This document shows positions 54,767-62,735 of a DNA stretch of 64,000 nt, piece by piece. Position 1 is the stretch's first letter; each line of letters opens with the position of its first letter. The stretch covers positions 62,001 to 126,000 of the forward strand of contig JAEYJO010000030.1 in the NCBI GenBank assembly GCA_023408815.1, given 5' to 3'. The notes below the pieces were generated by a model, which was not told where the DNA came from, searched no databases, and saw only the letters and a list, made by a program, of their open reading frames with translations. Made by a program: the position numbers and the translations under genes. Source of the stretch: Bacillota bacterium (GTDB lineage Bacteria > Bacillota > Clostridia > Lachnospirales > Lachnospiraceae).

Positions 54767-55573
54767 ATGAGTGGATTAATGAACAAATTTTCACTGGAAG
54801 GTAAGGTTGCATTGATAACAGGAGCTTCTTACGGAATCGGCTTTGCGATTGCCGCCGCTTATGCGGAAGCGGGAGCGACTATTGTATTTAATGATATTAA
54901 GCAGGAATTAGTGGATAAAGGCCTTGCGGCATATGAGGAAAAAGGAATCAAAGCACACGGCTATGTATGCGACGTGACGAACGAAGAGCAGGTGCAGCAA
55001 ATGGCGGCGCTTATCGAAAAGGAAGTAGGGATAATAGATATTCTCGTTAATAATGCAGGCATCATTAAGCGCATCCCTATGTGCGATATGACGGCAGAAC
55101 AGTTCCGCCAGGTAATCGATGTGGATCTGAACGCTCCCTTTATCGTTTCCAAGGCGGTAATTCCCGGTATGATCAAAAAAGGTCATGGCAAGATTATAAA
55201 TATCTGCTCTATGATGAGCGAGCTGGGACGTGAAACGGTATCCGCTTATGCAGCAGCCAAGGGCGGACTGAAGATGCTGACTAAGAATATCGCTTCCGAA
55301 TATGGTGAATTCAACATCCAGTGCAACGGTATCGGCCCCGGCTATATTGCTACGCCTCAGACGGCACCCCTTCGCGAGATCCAGCCTGACGGTTCCAGGC
55401 ATCCTTTCGACCAGTTCATTATAGCAAAGACTCCGGCTGCCCGCTGGGGAGAAACGGAAGACCTGCAGGGACCTGCGGTATTCCTCGCATCGGATGCTTC
55501 TGATTTTGTGAACGGACATGTGCTTTATGTGGATGGTGGTATTCTTGCTTATATTGGAAAGCAGCCTCAGTAA
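54767..55573 (+). CDS. kduD: 2-deoxy-D-gluconate 3-dehydrogenase type SDR (KduD)
   Basis: The 268-residue short-chain dehydrogenase has TGASYGIG (cofactor loop), NNAG and the catalytic YAAAK with the preceding Ser in ICSMMSE. KduD reduces 3-deoxy-D-glycero-2,5-hexodiulosonate to KDG with NAD(P)H. Position right after kduI supports that role over other SDR substrates. ATG 54767 is taken because GGAG is nine bases away; an ATG at 54761 is only three bases from it. Confidence 0.92.
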   Translation: MSGLMNKFSLEGKVALITGASYGIGFAIAAAYAEAGATIVFNDIKQELVDKGLAAYEEKGIKAHGYVCDVTNEEQVQQMAALIEKEVGIIDILVNNAGIIKRIPMCDMTAEQFRQVIDVDLNAPFIVSKAVIPGMIKKGHGKIINICSMMSELGRETVSAYAAAKGGLKMLTKNIASEYGEFNIQCNGIGPGYIATPQTAPLREIQPDGSRHPFDQFIIAKTPAARWGETEDLQGPAVFLASDASDFVNGHVLYVDGGILAYIGKQPQ

Positions 55574-55595
55574 TGGAAAGGAGTGCAGGAGTAAA

Positions 55596-56237
55596 ATGAA
55601 AATAGCTTTAATAAATGAAAACAGCCAGGCGGCTAAGAATGAATTGATTTGTAATACTTTGAAAAAGACGGTGGAACCCCTTGGTCACGAGGTATATAAT
55701 TACGGCATGTACGGTGCGGAGGATGTGAACTCCCTTACATATGTGCAAAACGGCATTCTTGCGGCTGTACTTCTGAATTCGGGAGCGGCGGACTACGTAG
55801 TGACGGGCTGCGGTACGGGAGAAGGAGCTATGCTCGCCTGCAATTCTTTTCCGGGAGTGCTGTGCGGACATATCGTGGATCCTTTGGATGCATATATGTT
55901 TGCCCAGATCAATGACGGCAATGCGATTGCACTTCCCTTTGCCAAAGGCTTCGGCTGGGGTGCGGAACTGAATCTGGCATATATTTTCGAGAAGTTGTTT
56001 TCCTGTGAAGGCGGGCAGGGATATCCGAAGGATAGAGTCATTCCTGAACAGAGAAATAAGAAGATACTCGATGAGGTAAAAAAGATAACACATCAGGATA
56101 TGGTAACAATCTTGAAAAATCTGGACAGAGAGCTGGTGAGAGGGGCCTTGTCGGGAGAACGGTTTAGGGAATATTTCTTCATAAATTGCAGGGAGAATGC
56201 GATAGCTGCCTGTGTAAAAGAGATTTTGGAAGGTTAA
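55596..56237 (+). CDS. RpiB/LacAB-family isomerase, DhuI-like
   Basis: The 213-residue protein begins MKIALINENSQAAKNELI and contains VVTGCGTGEGAMLACNSFPGV, the RpiB/LacAB loop with a Cys. The longer C-terminal region (about 140-213) distinguishes it from true ribose-5-phosphate isomerase B. This length and context match DhuI, the streptococcal isomerase that does the same step as KduI but is unrelated to it. AAGGAG is present in front of the ATG, 22 bases after kduD. Having both isomerases in one operon suggests redundancy or different substrate isomers. Confidence 0.75.
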   Translation: MKIALINENSQAAKNELICNTLKKTVEPLGHEVYNYGMYGAEDVNSLTYVQNGILAAVLLNSGAADYVVTGCGTGEGAMLACNSFPGVLCGHIVDPLDAYMFAQINDGNAIALPFAKGFGWGAELNLAYIFEKLFSCEGGQGYPKDRVIPEQRNKKILDEVKKITHQDMVTILKNLDRELVRGALSGERFREYFFINCRENAIAACVKEILEG

Positions 56238-56250
56238 ATCAGGTGAGGCT

Positions 56251-57039
56251 ATGGCAGTTCTGGCACTTAAGGTTCTGGATAAAAAAGGAGAGACCATATG
56301 CGTAAGCAGCGGGGAGGACTATGTCAGCCTCGTATGCACCGCGGAATATACGGAGGGGGACCGAATCGTACTGGAAACCTCGCAGAAAAATATTCATGTG
56401 ATGCTGCAGGCGGACGATGCTATGGGACCGGCCTTCGTATATATTACGGACAATGTGTCCTATCAGATTCCCTTCGGGGAAAAAAGGATCTGCTATTCTC
56501 CCAAGGTATTTTACGGAAGCAGGCATTATTTATATGCGCGGATAGCCAGGGAGGATGAAATAAAGGCTTATAGAAATCTTGCGCTGAACATATACGACCA
56601 GCATGGGGAGACCAATTGTTACCCTCATGCACAGGCCAATGTGGAGACGAGAGGAGAATCTGTTTTTGCAGCCCGCAACGCTATTGACGGCGTATGTGAG
56701 AACCGCTCTCATGGAGAATGGCCCTATGAATCATGGGGGATCAATATGCGGGAGGATGCGCAGATGAGTGTGGATTTCGGGCATGAGGTGGAGACGGATA
56801 GAATCGTTTTGTATACCCGTTCCGATTTTCCCCATGATAACTGGTGGAAGCAGGTGATGCTGGCATTTTCCGATGGAACGAGCATAAAATGGGATTTGGA
56901 AAAAAGCGGCCTGCCCCATATTCTTGAATTTGAGAAGAAGCGGATTACATGGGTGCGGCTCGGCAATTTGATAAAGGCGGACGACCCTTCGCCGTTTCCT
57001 GCATTGAGTCAGATAGAGGTATATGGTACAATTGTATAA
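56251..57039 (+). CDS. Unknown protein with discoidin-like carbohydrate-binding domain
   Basis: I do not recognise this 262-residue protein. It lies 13 bases behind the DhuI-like gene and 18 before the aldolase, so it is part of the uronate operon. The N-terminal half (about 1-105) is beta-rich. The C-terminal half (about 125-260) resembles an F5/8 type C (discoidin-like) domain, with ARNAIDGVCENRSHGEWPYESWG, MSVDFGHEVETDRIVLYTR and LSQIEVYG. No signal peptide or helix is seen, so it is cytoplasmic. It might bind an oligosaccharide intermediate or assist an enzyme. Confidence 0.6.
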   Translation: MAVLALKVLDKKGETICVSSGEDYVSLVCTAEYTEGDRIVLETSQKNIHVMLQADDAMGPAFVYITDNVSYQIPFGEKRICYSPKVFYGSRHYLYARIAREDEIKAYRNLALNIYDQHGETNCYPHAQANVETRGESVFAARNAIDGVCENRSHGEWPYESWGINMREDAQMSVDFGHEVETDRIVLYTRSDFPHDNWWKQVMLAFSDGTSIKWDLEKSGLPHILEFEKKRITWVRLGNLIKADDPSPFPALSQIEVYGTIV

Positions 57040-57057
57040 AAGGAGGACGATTCACAG

Positions 57058-58020
57058 ATGAATCCGATAATTGAAGAAATTGGTAAAATAGGTATTGTAC
57101 CCGTAATTGCTTTGGACGATGAGAGGGATGCGAAGCCCCTTGCCAAGGCTCTGTTCAAGGGAGGGCTCCCCGTGGCGGAGGTAACATTCCGGACGGATGC
57201 GGCGGAGGAATCCATTCGCATCATTGCGAAGGAATTCCCTGACATGCTGGTGGGCGCCGGGACAGTCCTTACGATAGAGCAGGCAGACCGCGCTGTTTCA
57301 GCCGGAGCGAAGTTCATCGTAAGCCCTGGATTGAACCCCAAGGTGGTTTCCTACTGTGTAGGTAAAAATATTCCTGTAATTCCGGGAACTTCCAATCCAA
57401 GCGATGTGGAAGCGGCTATCGAGCTGGGGCTCGATACGGTAAAATTCTTTCCCGCAGAGGCAGCAGGCGGAATTGAAATGATCAAGGCGATGAGTGCGCC
57501 CTACGGCAAGATGAAATTCATGCCCACAGGAGGCATTACGGCGGATAATTTAAAAGAATATCTGGACTTCGATAAAATCGTTGCGTGCGGAGGAAGCTGG
57601 ATGGTAAAAAAAGATTTAGTATCTGCGGGAAGCTTCGATAAAATTGAGACTCTGACCAGGGAGGCCGTAACGAAGATGTTAGGCTTTGAGCTTAAGCATG
57701 TGGGAATCAATGAGACGGACGAGAAGGCGGCAGACCATACGGCAGGAACTTTCGAGACGATTTTCGGAATGACGAAAAAGACAGGAGTCAAATCCATCTT
57801 TGCCGGAACGGGTATCGAAGTGATGAAGACTCCATACCTGGGAGCAAACGGGCATATCGCTGTCGGTACGAATTATATAGAAAGAGCTGTTTATCACATG
57901 GAGAGACAGGGCGTGATATTCGATGAAGCGACTGCCAATAGAGATGATAAGGGGAATTTGAAGGCTATTTACCTAAAGGATGAAATCGGCGGCTTTGCGG
58001 TACATCTCATTCAGAAATAG
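57058..58020 (+). CDS. eda: KDPG aldolase with C-terminal VOC-like domain
   Basis: Residues 1-210 form a class I 2-keto-3-deoxy-6-phosphogluconate aldolase, splitting KDPG into pyruvate and glyceraldehyde-3-phosphate. VGAGTVLT, the Schiff-base Lys129 in TVKFFPAEAAGG and MPTGGI are visible. Residues 213-320 are extra (LKHVGINETDEKAADHTAGT, HIAVGTNYIERAVYHMERQG, GGFAVHLIQK) and look like one glyoxalase/VOC half. Normal Eda is about 210 residues. The added domain could regulate or act on a keto-sugar. The gene serves both the uxu and kdu branches. Confidence 0.92.
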   Translation: MNPIIEEIGKIGIVPVIALDDERDAKPLAKALFKGGLPVAEVTFRTDAAEESIRIIAKEFPDMLVGAGTVLTIEQADRAVSAGAKFIVSPGLNPKVVSYCVGKNIPVIPGTSNPSDVEAAIELGLDTVKFFPAEAAGGIEMIKAMSAPYGKMKFMPTGGITADNLKEYLDFDKIVACGGSWMVKKDLVSAGSFDKIETLTREAVTKMLGFELKHVGINETDEKAADHTAGTFETIFGMTKKTGVKSIFAGTGIEVMKTPYLGANGHIAVGTNYIERAVYHMERQGVIFDEATANRDDKGNLKAIYLKDEIGGFAVHLIQK

Positions 58021-58039
58021 GAGGGAGAATACTTAGGTT

Positions 58040-59065
58040 ATGAGTAAAAGAACAGTGACTTTTGGCGAAATCATGCTAAGACTGGCACCGGAGGGCTATT
58101 ACCGCTTCGTTCAGGCGGAGAGCTATGGTGCTACTTACGGGGGCGGAGAGGCTAATGTGGCGGTATCTCTTGCAAATTACGGTTTGGATTCTGCCTTCGT
58201 GACAAAACTTCCGGCACATGAAATCGGTCAGGCAGGAATCAATTCACTGCGGCAGTTTGGTGTGGATACTACAGACATCGTGAGGGGCGGCAAGAGGGTT
58301 GGAATTTATTTCCTTGAAAAAGGAGCTTCCCAAAGGCCCTCCAAGGTCATTTATGACAGAGCAGGTTCCTCTATCGCTGAAGCGGCGAAGGAGGATTTTG
58401 ACTGGGATGCGATTTTTGAAGGTGCGGACTGGTTTCACTTTACGGGAATTACTCCTGCGCTGGGAGATAATGTGGCAGAAATCTGCCTGGAGGCCTGCAG
58501 GAAGGCGAAGGAAAAAGGAATTATCGTAAGCTGTGACTTGAATTATAGAAACAAGCTGTGGAGCAAGGAGAAAGCGGGCAAGGTAATGGGCGAACTTTGC
58601 AAATATGTGGACGTATGTATTGCCAACGAAGAGGATGCCGGCGACGTATTCGGCATAAAAGCGGCTGACACCGATGTTACCGCGGGTAAAGTAAACCATG
58701 AAGGATATAAAGACGTAGCAAAGCGCCTTGCTGACCGCTTCGGATTTCAAAAGGTAGCGATTACCCTGAGGGAATCTCTTTCCGCCAACGACAATAACTG
58801 GGCGGGAATGCTCTATAGCGGCGGCGAGTACTACTTCAGCAAGAAATATACGATGCACATCGTAGACCGCGTGGGAGGAGGAGATGCCTTTGGAGCCGGG
58901 TTAATTTATGCCAGTCTGGCGGATATGAGTGCACAGGAGATCATAGAATTTGCAGTGGCGGCAAGCTGCTTAAAGCACAGCATAGAAGGAGATTTCAACC
59001 AAGTGAGTGTGGAAGAGGTGAAGAAGCTGGCGGGCGGAGATGCTTCCGGGCGCGTGCAGCGTTAA
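58040..59065 (+). CDS. kdgK: 2-keto-3-deoxygluconate kinase
   Basis: The 341-residue PfkB-family sugar kinase phosphorylates KDG to KDPG. Landmarks are VTFGEIMLRLAPEG at the start, GGGEANVAVSLANYG for sugar binding, SCDLNYRNKLWS and the catalytic RVGGGDAFGAGL. It follows the aldolase by 19 bases and ends the operon. It is the only KDG kinase in the window, so the uxuA-uxuB-uxaC branch depends on it or on a copy elsewhere. Confidence 0.94.
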   Translation: MSKRTVTFGEIMLRLAPEGYYRFVQAESYGATYGGGEANVAVSLANYGLDSAFVTKLPAHEIGQAGINSLRQFGVDTTDIVRGGKRVGIYFLEKGASQRPSKVIYDRAGSSIAEAAKEDFDWDAIFEGADWFHFTGITPALGDNVAEICLEACRKAKEKGIIVSCDLNYRNKLWSKEKAGKVMGELCKYVDVCIANEEDAGDVFGIKAADTDVTAGKVNHEGYKDVAKRLADRFGFQKVAITLRESLSANDNNWAGMLYSGGEYYFSKKYTMHIVDRVGGGDAFGAGLIYASLADMSAQEIIEFAVAASCLKHSIEGDFNQVSVEEVKKLAGGDASGRVQR

Positions 59066-59085
59066 AATTGATATTGCCTGTGCGC

Positions 59086-59115
59086 TTGACAAGCTCTGTC
59101 TCCATATGGTATGGT
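59086..59115 (+). promoter_or_regulatory. Promoter of the Mn riboswitch transcript
   Basis: TTGACA at 59086-59091 and TATGGT at 59110-59115 lie 18 bases apart, which puts the transcription start at the beginning of the riboswitch aptamer. Confidence 0.55.
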
Positions 59116-59118
59116 ATT

Positions 59119-59253
59119 AGGGTTGAAAGGGAGTAGTTCTAGTGCGAAATCAACATGCTGACCGTTTAATCGGTCTGGTTTTGCAACCTTTTTCAGGTAA
59201 TGAGACTTTTAACATATTTCTTTTTATTGAGAAATATGTTAGAAGTTTTTTTT
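59119..59253 (+). ncRNA. yybP-ykoY manganese riboswitch with terminator
   Basis: The leader of the UPF0016 gene holds the conserved words of this class: GGGAGTAG (59129-59136), TCAACATGCT (59150-59159) and GCAACCTTTTTC near 59183-59194, with a basal helix between TTGAAAGG (59123-59130) and CCTTTTTCA. The expression platform is a 17-bp hairpin (59205-59221 with 59230-59246, one G-U pair) followed by eight T, so Mn2+ binding should prevent termination. Mn-responsive control of a UPF0016 exporter is the known pairing. Confidence 0.88.
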
Positions 59254-59358
59254 GTCCTATAAATAATGTACGGCTTTCGAAAAAAAGCATGCGGCCTGCA
59301 ATATTTTATAAGGGCAAAGGAGGATGATTTATAGCAATTATAGTAAGGAGAGAATGAA

Positions 59359-60048
59359 ATGAACACACAAATGATGCCCTTTTTGTTTGCCGTCGGAGCA
59401 GTAGTACTGGCCGAGATGGGAGACAAGACACAATTGCTGGCTATGGCTTTCGCGACGAAGTACAAGGCCGGTAAAGTAATGCTCGGTGTATTTATTGCCA
59501 CGATTTTGAATCACGGCTTAGCGGTTGCCGTTGGTAATTTTATTACCCGCTTCGATTCCATCCAGATTTGGATACAGATCATTGCTTCTTTATCGTTTAT
59601 CTTCTTCGGGCTTTGGACGATCCGGGGTGACAAGCTGGAGGGAGAGGAGAACCGCACTACGAAATACGGAGCGGTAGTAACTGTAGCAATTGCCTTTTTT
59701 ATTGCGGAAATGGGAGATAAGACGCAGCTCGCTACCATAGCGATTGCGACCAAATTCCCTGCGGCGCCGCTAGAGATACTGACAGGTACTACAACCGGTA
59801 TGCTCATAGCTGACGGAATCGGTATCATCATCGGTATTATACTTTGCAAGAAGATACCGGAGAGAACCGTTAAGCTCGTTTCCGCAGGTGCCTTCATCTT
59901 ATTCGGTCTAATCGGTACTTATCAGGTTGCACACGGCGACTTGAATCTGTCCATGGCAGTCACTGTTTTAATATTAATCGTACTTTTAGTGGTTACAGCA
60001 GCGGCAGCATATGTTATTATTAAGAAAGAAAAAAGAAATAATAAATGA
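59359..60048 (+). CDS. UPF0016/GDT1-family manganese exporter
   Basis: The 229-residue membrane protein has two repeats, each carrying the ion-binding signature EMGDKTQ (about residues 19-25 and 118-124) in the first helix of the repeat. About six helices are predicted and the tail is basic. Family members (TMEM165, Gdt1 and bacterial homologues) move Mn2+ or Ca2+ out of the cytoplasm. Control by the upstream yybP-ykoY riboswitch points to Mn2+ efflux. AAGGAG precedes the ATG. Confidence 0.92.
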   Translation: MNTQMMPFLFAVGAVVLAEMGDKTQLLAMAFATKYKAGKVMLGVFIATILNHGLAVAVGNFITRFDSIQIWIQIIASLSFIFFGLWTIRGDKLEGEENRTTKYGAVVTVAIAFFIAEMGDKTQLATIAIATKFPAAPLEILTGTTTGMLIADGIGIIIGIILCKKIPERTVKLVSAGAFILFGLIGTYQVAHGDLNLSMAVTVLILIVLLVVTAAAAYVIIKKEKRNNK

Positions 60049-60054
60049 TTTTTT

Positions 60055-60079
60055 AGCCTGCGGCTCAAAACCGCAGGCT
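60055..60079 (+). terminator. Hairpin after the manganese exporter gene
   Basis: AGCCTGCGG (60055-60063) pairs perfectly with CCGCAGGCT (60071-60079) across a seven-base loop. Only a short T run follows, so termination may be partial. Confidence 0.45.
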
Positions 60080-60103
60080 TTAAAGAAGGGACTGATTGTT
60101 TAG

Positions 60104-61063
60104 ATGAGAATCGTAATTTTGGAGAGAAATACGGTAGGCACGGATGTATCGGTTGATTGTCTGAATGAACTGGGCGAAGTGACGATATATCCCAATACAA
60201 TGCCGGGAGAGGTAGCTGCCAGGATAGAAGAAGCAGAAATTATTATTGCAAATAAAGCGCCTCTGAATGAAGGTACACTGAAGGATGCGAAGAACGTAAA
60301 GCTGATCTGCGAACTTGCTACCGGCTATGACAACGTAGACTTAGATTACTGCAGGCAGAGAGGAATCAATGTTGCCAATGTGGTGAACTACTCTACGGCA
60401 GCGGTAGCACAGCATACTTTCGCTCTTTGCTTCTATGTATTGGAAAAGCTGCGTCATTATGACGAATATGTAAAATCCGGAGAATATGCAAGCCAAAGCA
60501 GGTTTTCCAATTTTGATCTTCCTTTTACAGAGTTAGAGGGAAAGACATGGGGAATTATCGGTATGGGAAATATCGGGAAAAAGGTGGCGCAGATAGCGGA
60601 AGCGTTCGGCTGTAAGGTCATTTTTTATTCCGCGTCGGGAAATAGCTCTTGCAAGGATTATGAGAGAGTAGCTTTCGACGATTTGCTTCATGAGTCCGAT
60701 TTTCTTTCGATTCATTGTCCGTTGAGCGACAAGACGAGGAACCTGATTGACTTGGAAGCGCTTAAGAAGATGAAAAAGACGGCCATTCTCATCAATGTGG
60801 CGAGAGGTCCTGTAGTGAGTGATACCGACCTCCATACAGCATTGACAAAGGACATGATTGCGGGAGCCGGGCTGGATGTAACCGGTACTGAGCCTATGCG
60901 GGATGAGAATCCTCTAAGCGGAATCATGGACAGCAATAAGCTGATCATCACACCCCATCTCGCATGGGCAAGCACGGAAGCGAGAAATCGCGTTGTAGAA
61001 GAGACATACAGGAATATAGAAGCTTTCTTAAATGGAAAGGATAGAAATATTGTAAATCTATGA
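60104..61063 (+). CDS. D-2-hydroxyacid dehydrogenase
   Basis: The 319-residue NAD(P)-dependent reductase of 2-keto acids has GMGNIGKKVAQ as cofactor loop, catalytic Arg in NVARGPVV, Glu in TGTEPM and His in TPHLAWAS. The sequence is closest in feel to hydroxypyruvate/glycerate dehydrogenases of Clostridia, but substrate cannot be read. It seems to be a single gene, bounded by hairpins, and not part of the uronate operon. Confidence 0.9.
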   Translation: MRIVILERNTVGTDVSVDCLNELGEVTIYPNTMPGEVAARIEEAEIIIANKAPLNEGTLKDAKNVKLICELATGYDNVDLDYCRQRGINVANVVNYSTAAVAQHTFALCFYVLEKLRHYDEYVKSGEYASQSRFSNFDLPFTELEGKTWGIIGMGNIGKKVAQIAEAFGCKVIFYSASGNSSCKDYERVAFDDLLHESDFLSIHCPLSDKTRNLIDLEALKKMKKTAILINVARGPVVSDTDLHTALTKDMIAGAGLDVTGTEPMRDENPLSGIMDSNKLIITPHLAWASTEARNRVVEETYRNIEAFLNGKDRNIVNL

Positions 61064-61065
61064 TT

Positions 61066-61129
61066 ACCATTGTTTGACAAGGTCACACACGGTCGGATAA
61101 GACCTTGTCAAACGATGGTTATATTTTTT
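61066..61129. terminator. Intrinsic terminator between the dehydrogenase and pfs
   Basis: ACCATTGTTTGACAAGGTC (61066-61084) pairs with 61101-61119 (18 Watson-Crick pairs and one G-U) and is followed by TATATTTTTT on the plus strand. It overlaps the pfs stop codon and can slow transcripts from both convergent genes. Confidence 0.85.
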
Positions 61130-61817
61130 GAATCATATGTGCCACGAGCTTAGCGCAGTCTGCGGCAGCCTTTCGCTCGAAGGCAGGATAATCCATCTCA
61201 GCGGTCTCGTCGGCCTTATCGGAGATAGCACGTATAATAACAAAGGGGATGCTGTTCAAGGTCGCTGCCTGAGCAATCGCGGTGCCCTCCATTTCGGTAC
61301 AGAAGCCTCCGAATACATTTACCAGACGTTCTTTTACGGATTTATCGCTGACGAACTGGTCGCCGCTGACAACTCTTCCCGGGAATATATGAATATCGGG
61401 ATTCACTTCGGCGCAGACGGTCCGGGTCAGTTCGACTAAAGCCTTATCTGCGATAAATTCGCGCTGTCCCATTTGGGGAATTTCGCCGGGTTGATAACCG
61501 AATATGGTGGCATCGACATCGTGATACATGGCATCGGTCGAAACAACAACATCTCCGATGTCTATTTTCGCATTGAGGGAGCCCGCGACACCGGTATTGA
61601 TTATATGGGTGACCTGAAATAAGTCTGCCAGAATCTGAACGCAGATGCCGGCATTTACCTTGCCGACGCCGCTGCGGACGATTACCACACTGACGCCGTT
61701 AAGTATTCCCTCATAGAAGTCCATGGAGGCTTTTTTGACGATATTATTTACCGTCATTTTTTCTTTTAAGGTTTCCACTTCCAGTTCCATGGCACCTATA
61801 ATTCCGATTTTATTCAT
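61119..61817 (-). CDS. mtnN: 5'-methylthioadenosine/S-adenosylhomocysteine nucleosidase
   Basis: The 232-residue enzyme releases adenine from MTA and SAH, detoxifying SAH and feeding LuxS. IGIIGAMELEVE (active-site Glu at residue 13), NTGVAGSL, EMEGTAIAQAA (catalytic Glu) and RAISDKAD (catalytic Asp) are present. ATG 61817 gives the family N-terminus, although AAAGGA is about 15 bases upstream. A TTG at 61823 is better spaced and may be used. luxS lies just upstream on the same strand. Confidence 0.94.
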   Translation of the reverse strand: MNKIGIIGAMELEVETLKEKMTVNNIVKKASMDFYEGILNGVSVVIVRSGVGKVNAGICVQILADLFQVTHIINTGVAGSLNAKIDIGDVVVSTDAMYHDVDATIFGYQPGEIPQMGQREFIADKALVELTRTVCAEVNPDIHIFPGRVVSGDQFVSDKSVKERLVNVFGGFCTEMEGTAIAQAATLNSIPFVIIRAISDKADETAEMDYPAFERKAAADCAKLVAHMIQKI

Positions 61818-61860
61818 TATCAAAAAAGTTATCCTTTCGTAATTTGAATTCACAAACAGC

Positions 61861-62340
61861 TTATTGCGGGTAAATTAAGCGGCTGTCGTCGATATGATAC
61901 AGAACGTTGTCGAGGTATTTTCTCGCGAGATACTTGGCCATATTGAGGTTCATATCCAGGTAATTCCCGCAGTCCTTTGCGCTGGCGCCCGGTACGTCTC
62001 CTTCAAAATCGCGCACGAACTCGTACATTTCAGTTACCAGAGCGACGATGTCTTTGGAAGAATAGTCTCCTGCTAAGAGGAGATAGAATCCGGTGCGGCA
62101 TCCCATGGGGCCGAAGTAAATAGTCTTATCCTTATAGTCCGCATGATTACGCAGAAAGGTAGCGGCTAAATGTTCGATGGTGTGCATTTCCGCAGTGTTC
62201 ATAACCGGCTCTTCATTGGGAGTAGTCATTCTTAAGTCGAAGGTAGTAATCGTATTCTCTCCTACGGCATCCTTACGGGATACATATACACCGGGCTGTA
62301 ATTTTAGGTGGTTGATGGTAAAGCTGGCTATTTTTTCCAT
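61861..62340 (-). CDS. luxS: S-ribosylhomocysteine lyase (LuxS)
   Basis: The 159-residue metal enzyme splits S-ribosylhomocysteine into homocysteine and the autoinducer-2 precursor. The metal ligands His53 and His57 (HTIEH) and Cys124 (AKDCGNY), and catalytic Cys81 in FGPMGCRTG, are all intact. GGAG precedes the ATG. With pfs 43 bases downstream it forms the activated methyl cycle pair. Confidence 0.97.
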   Translation of the reverse strand: MEKIASFTINHLKLQPGVYVSRKDAVGENTITTFDLRMTTPNEEPVMNTAEMHTIEHLAATFLRNHADYKDKTIYFGPMGCRTGFYLLLAGDYSSKDIVALVTEMYEFVRDFEGDVPGASAKDCGNYLDMNLNMAKYLARKYLDNVLYHIDDSRLIYPQ

Positions 62341-62450
62341 ATAGTCTCCTTTGCTTATAGGTTTATAGTTAGAAACAGAATATACATATAATATTTGTTC
62401 TTATTTTACACCGATTATAGCATATGGCAAGTTAAAAGTCTGCTTTTATT

Positions 62451-62720
62451 TTATTCAGGAGAAGCAATAGGGAGACCGATATGCTTATCTAAGCGCCATT
62501 GCGGGGCGGAGCCGTCGTCGCTCCAATATTCGTCGAGAGAAGCTATTTTGCCGTCTTCGATCCTAAAAAAAAACACGACATGAAAAGACATGCTTTTATC
62601 GGCCGTATAGACATTTACAGCGGTAATTATCAGATTGCCAAGCTCCTCGATTCGTTCGACGGTGCTATCCCATTCTCCGGGATATTCACAGTTTGCCTTA
62701 ATACCTCTTTCCAGAACGAT
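62451..62720 (-). pseudogene. Remnant of an NTF2/SnoaL-like protein
   Basis: An open frame of 89 codons lies between luxS and the Panacea gene. It has no plausible start: a stop (62721-62723) closes it just upstream and the first ATG is well inside. It reads LERGIKANCEYPGEW, ELGNLIITAVNVYTADKSMS and DEYWSDDGSAPQWR, followed by HIGLPI, matching the C-terminal part of small NTF2-like (SnoaL) proteins. The N-terminal 40 to 50 residues are missing. It contains a run of nine T in frame. Probably a decayed gene. The rest of the 395-base gap holds nothing recognised. Confidence 0.6.
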
Positions 62721-62735
62721 TTAATATTCATTGAT

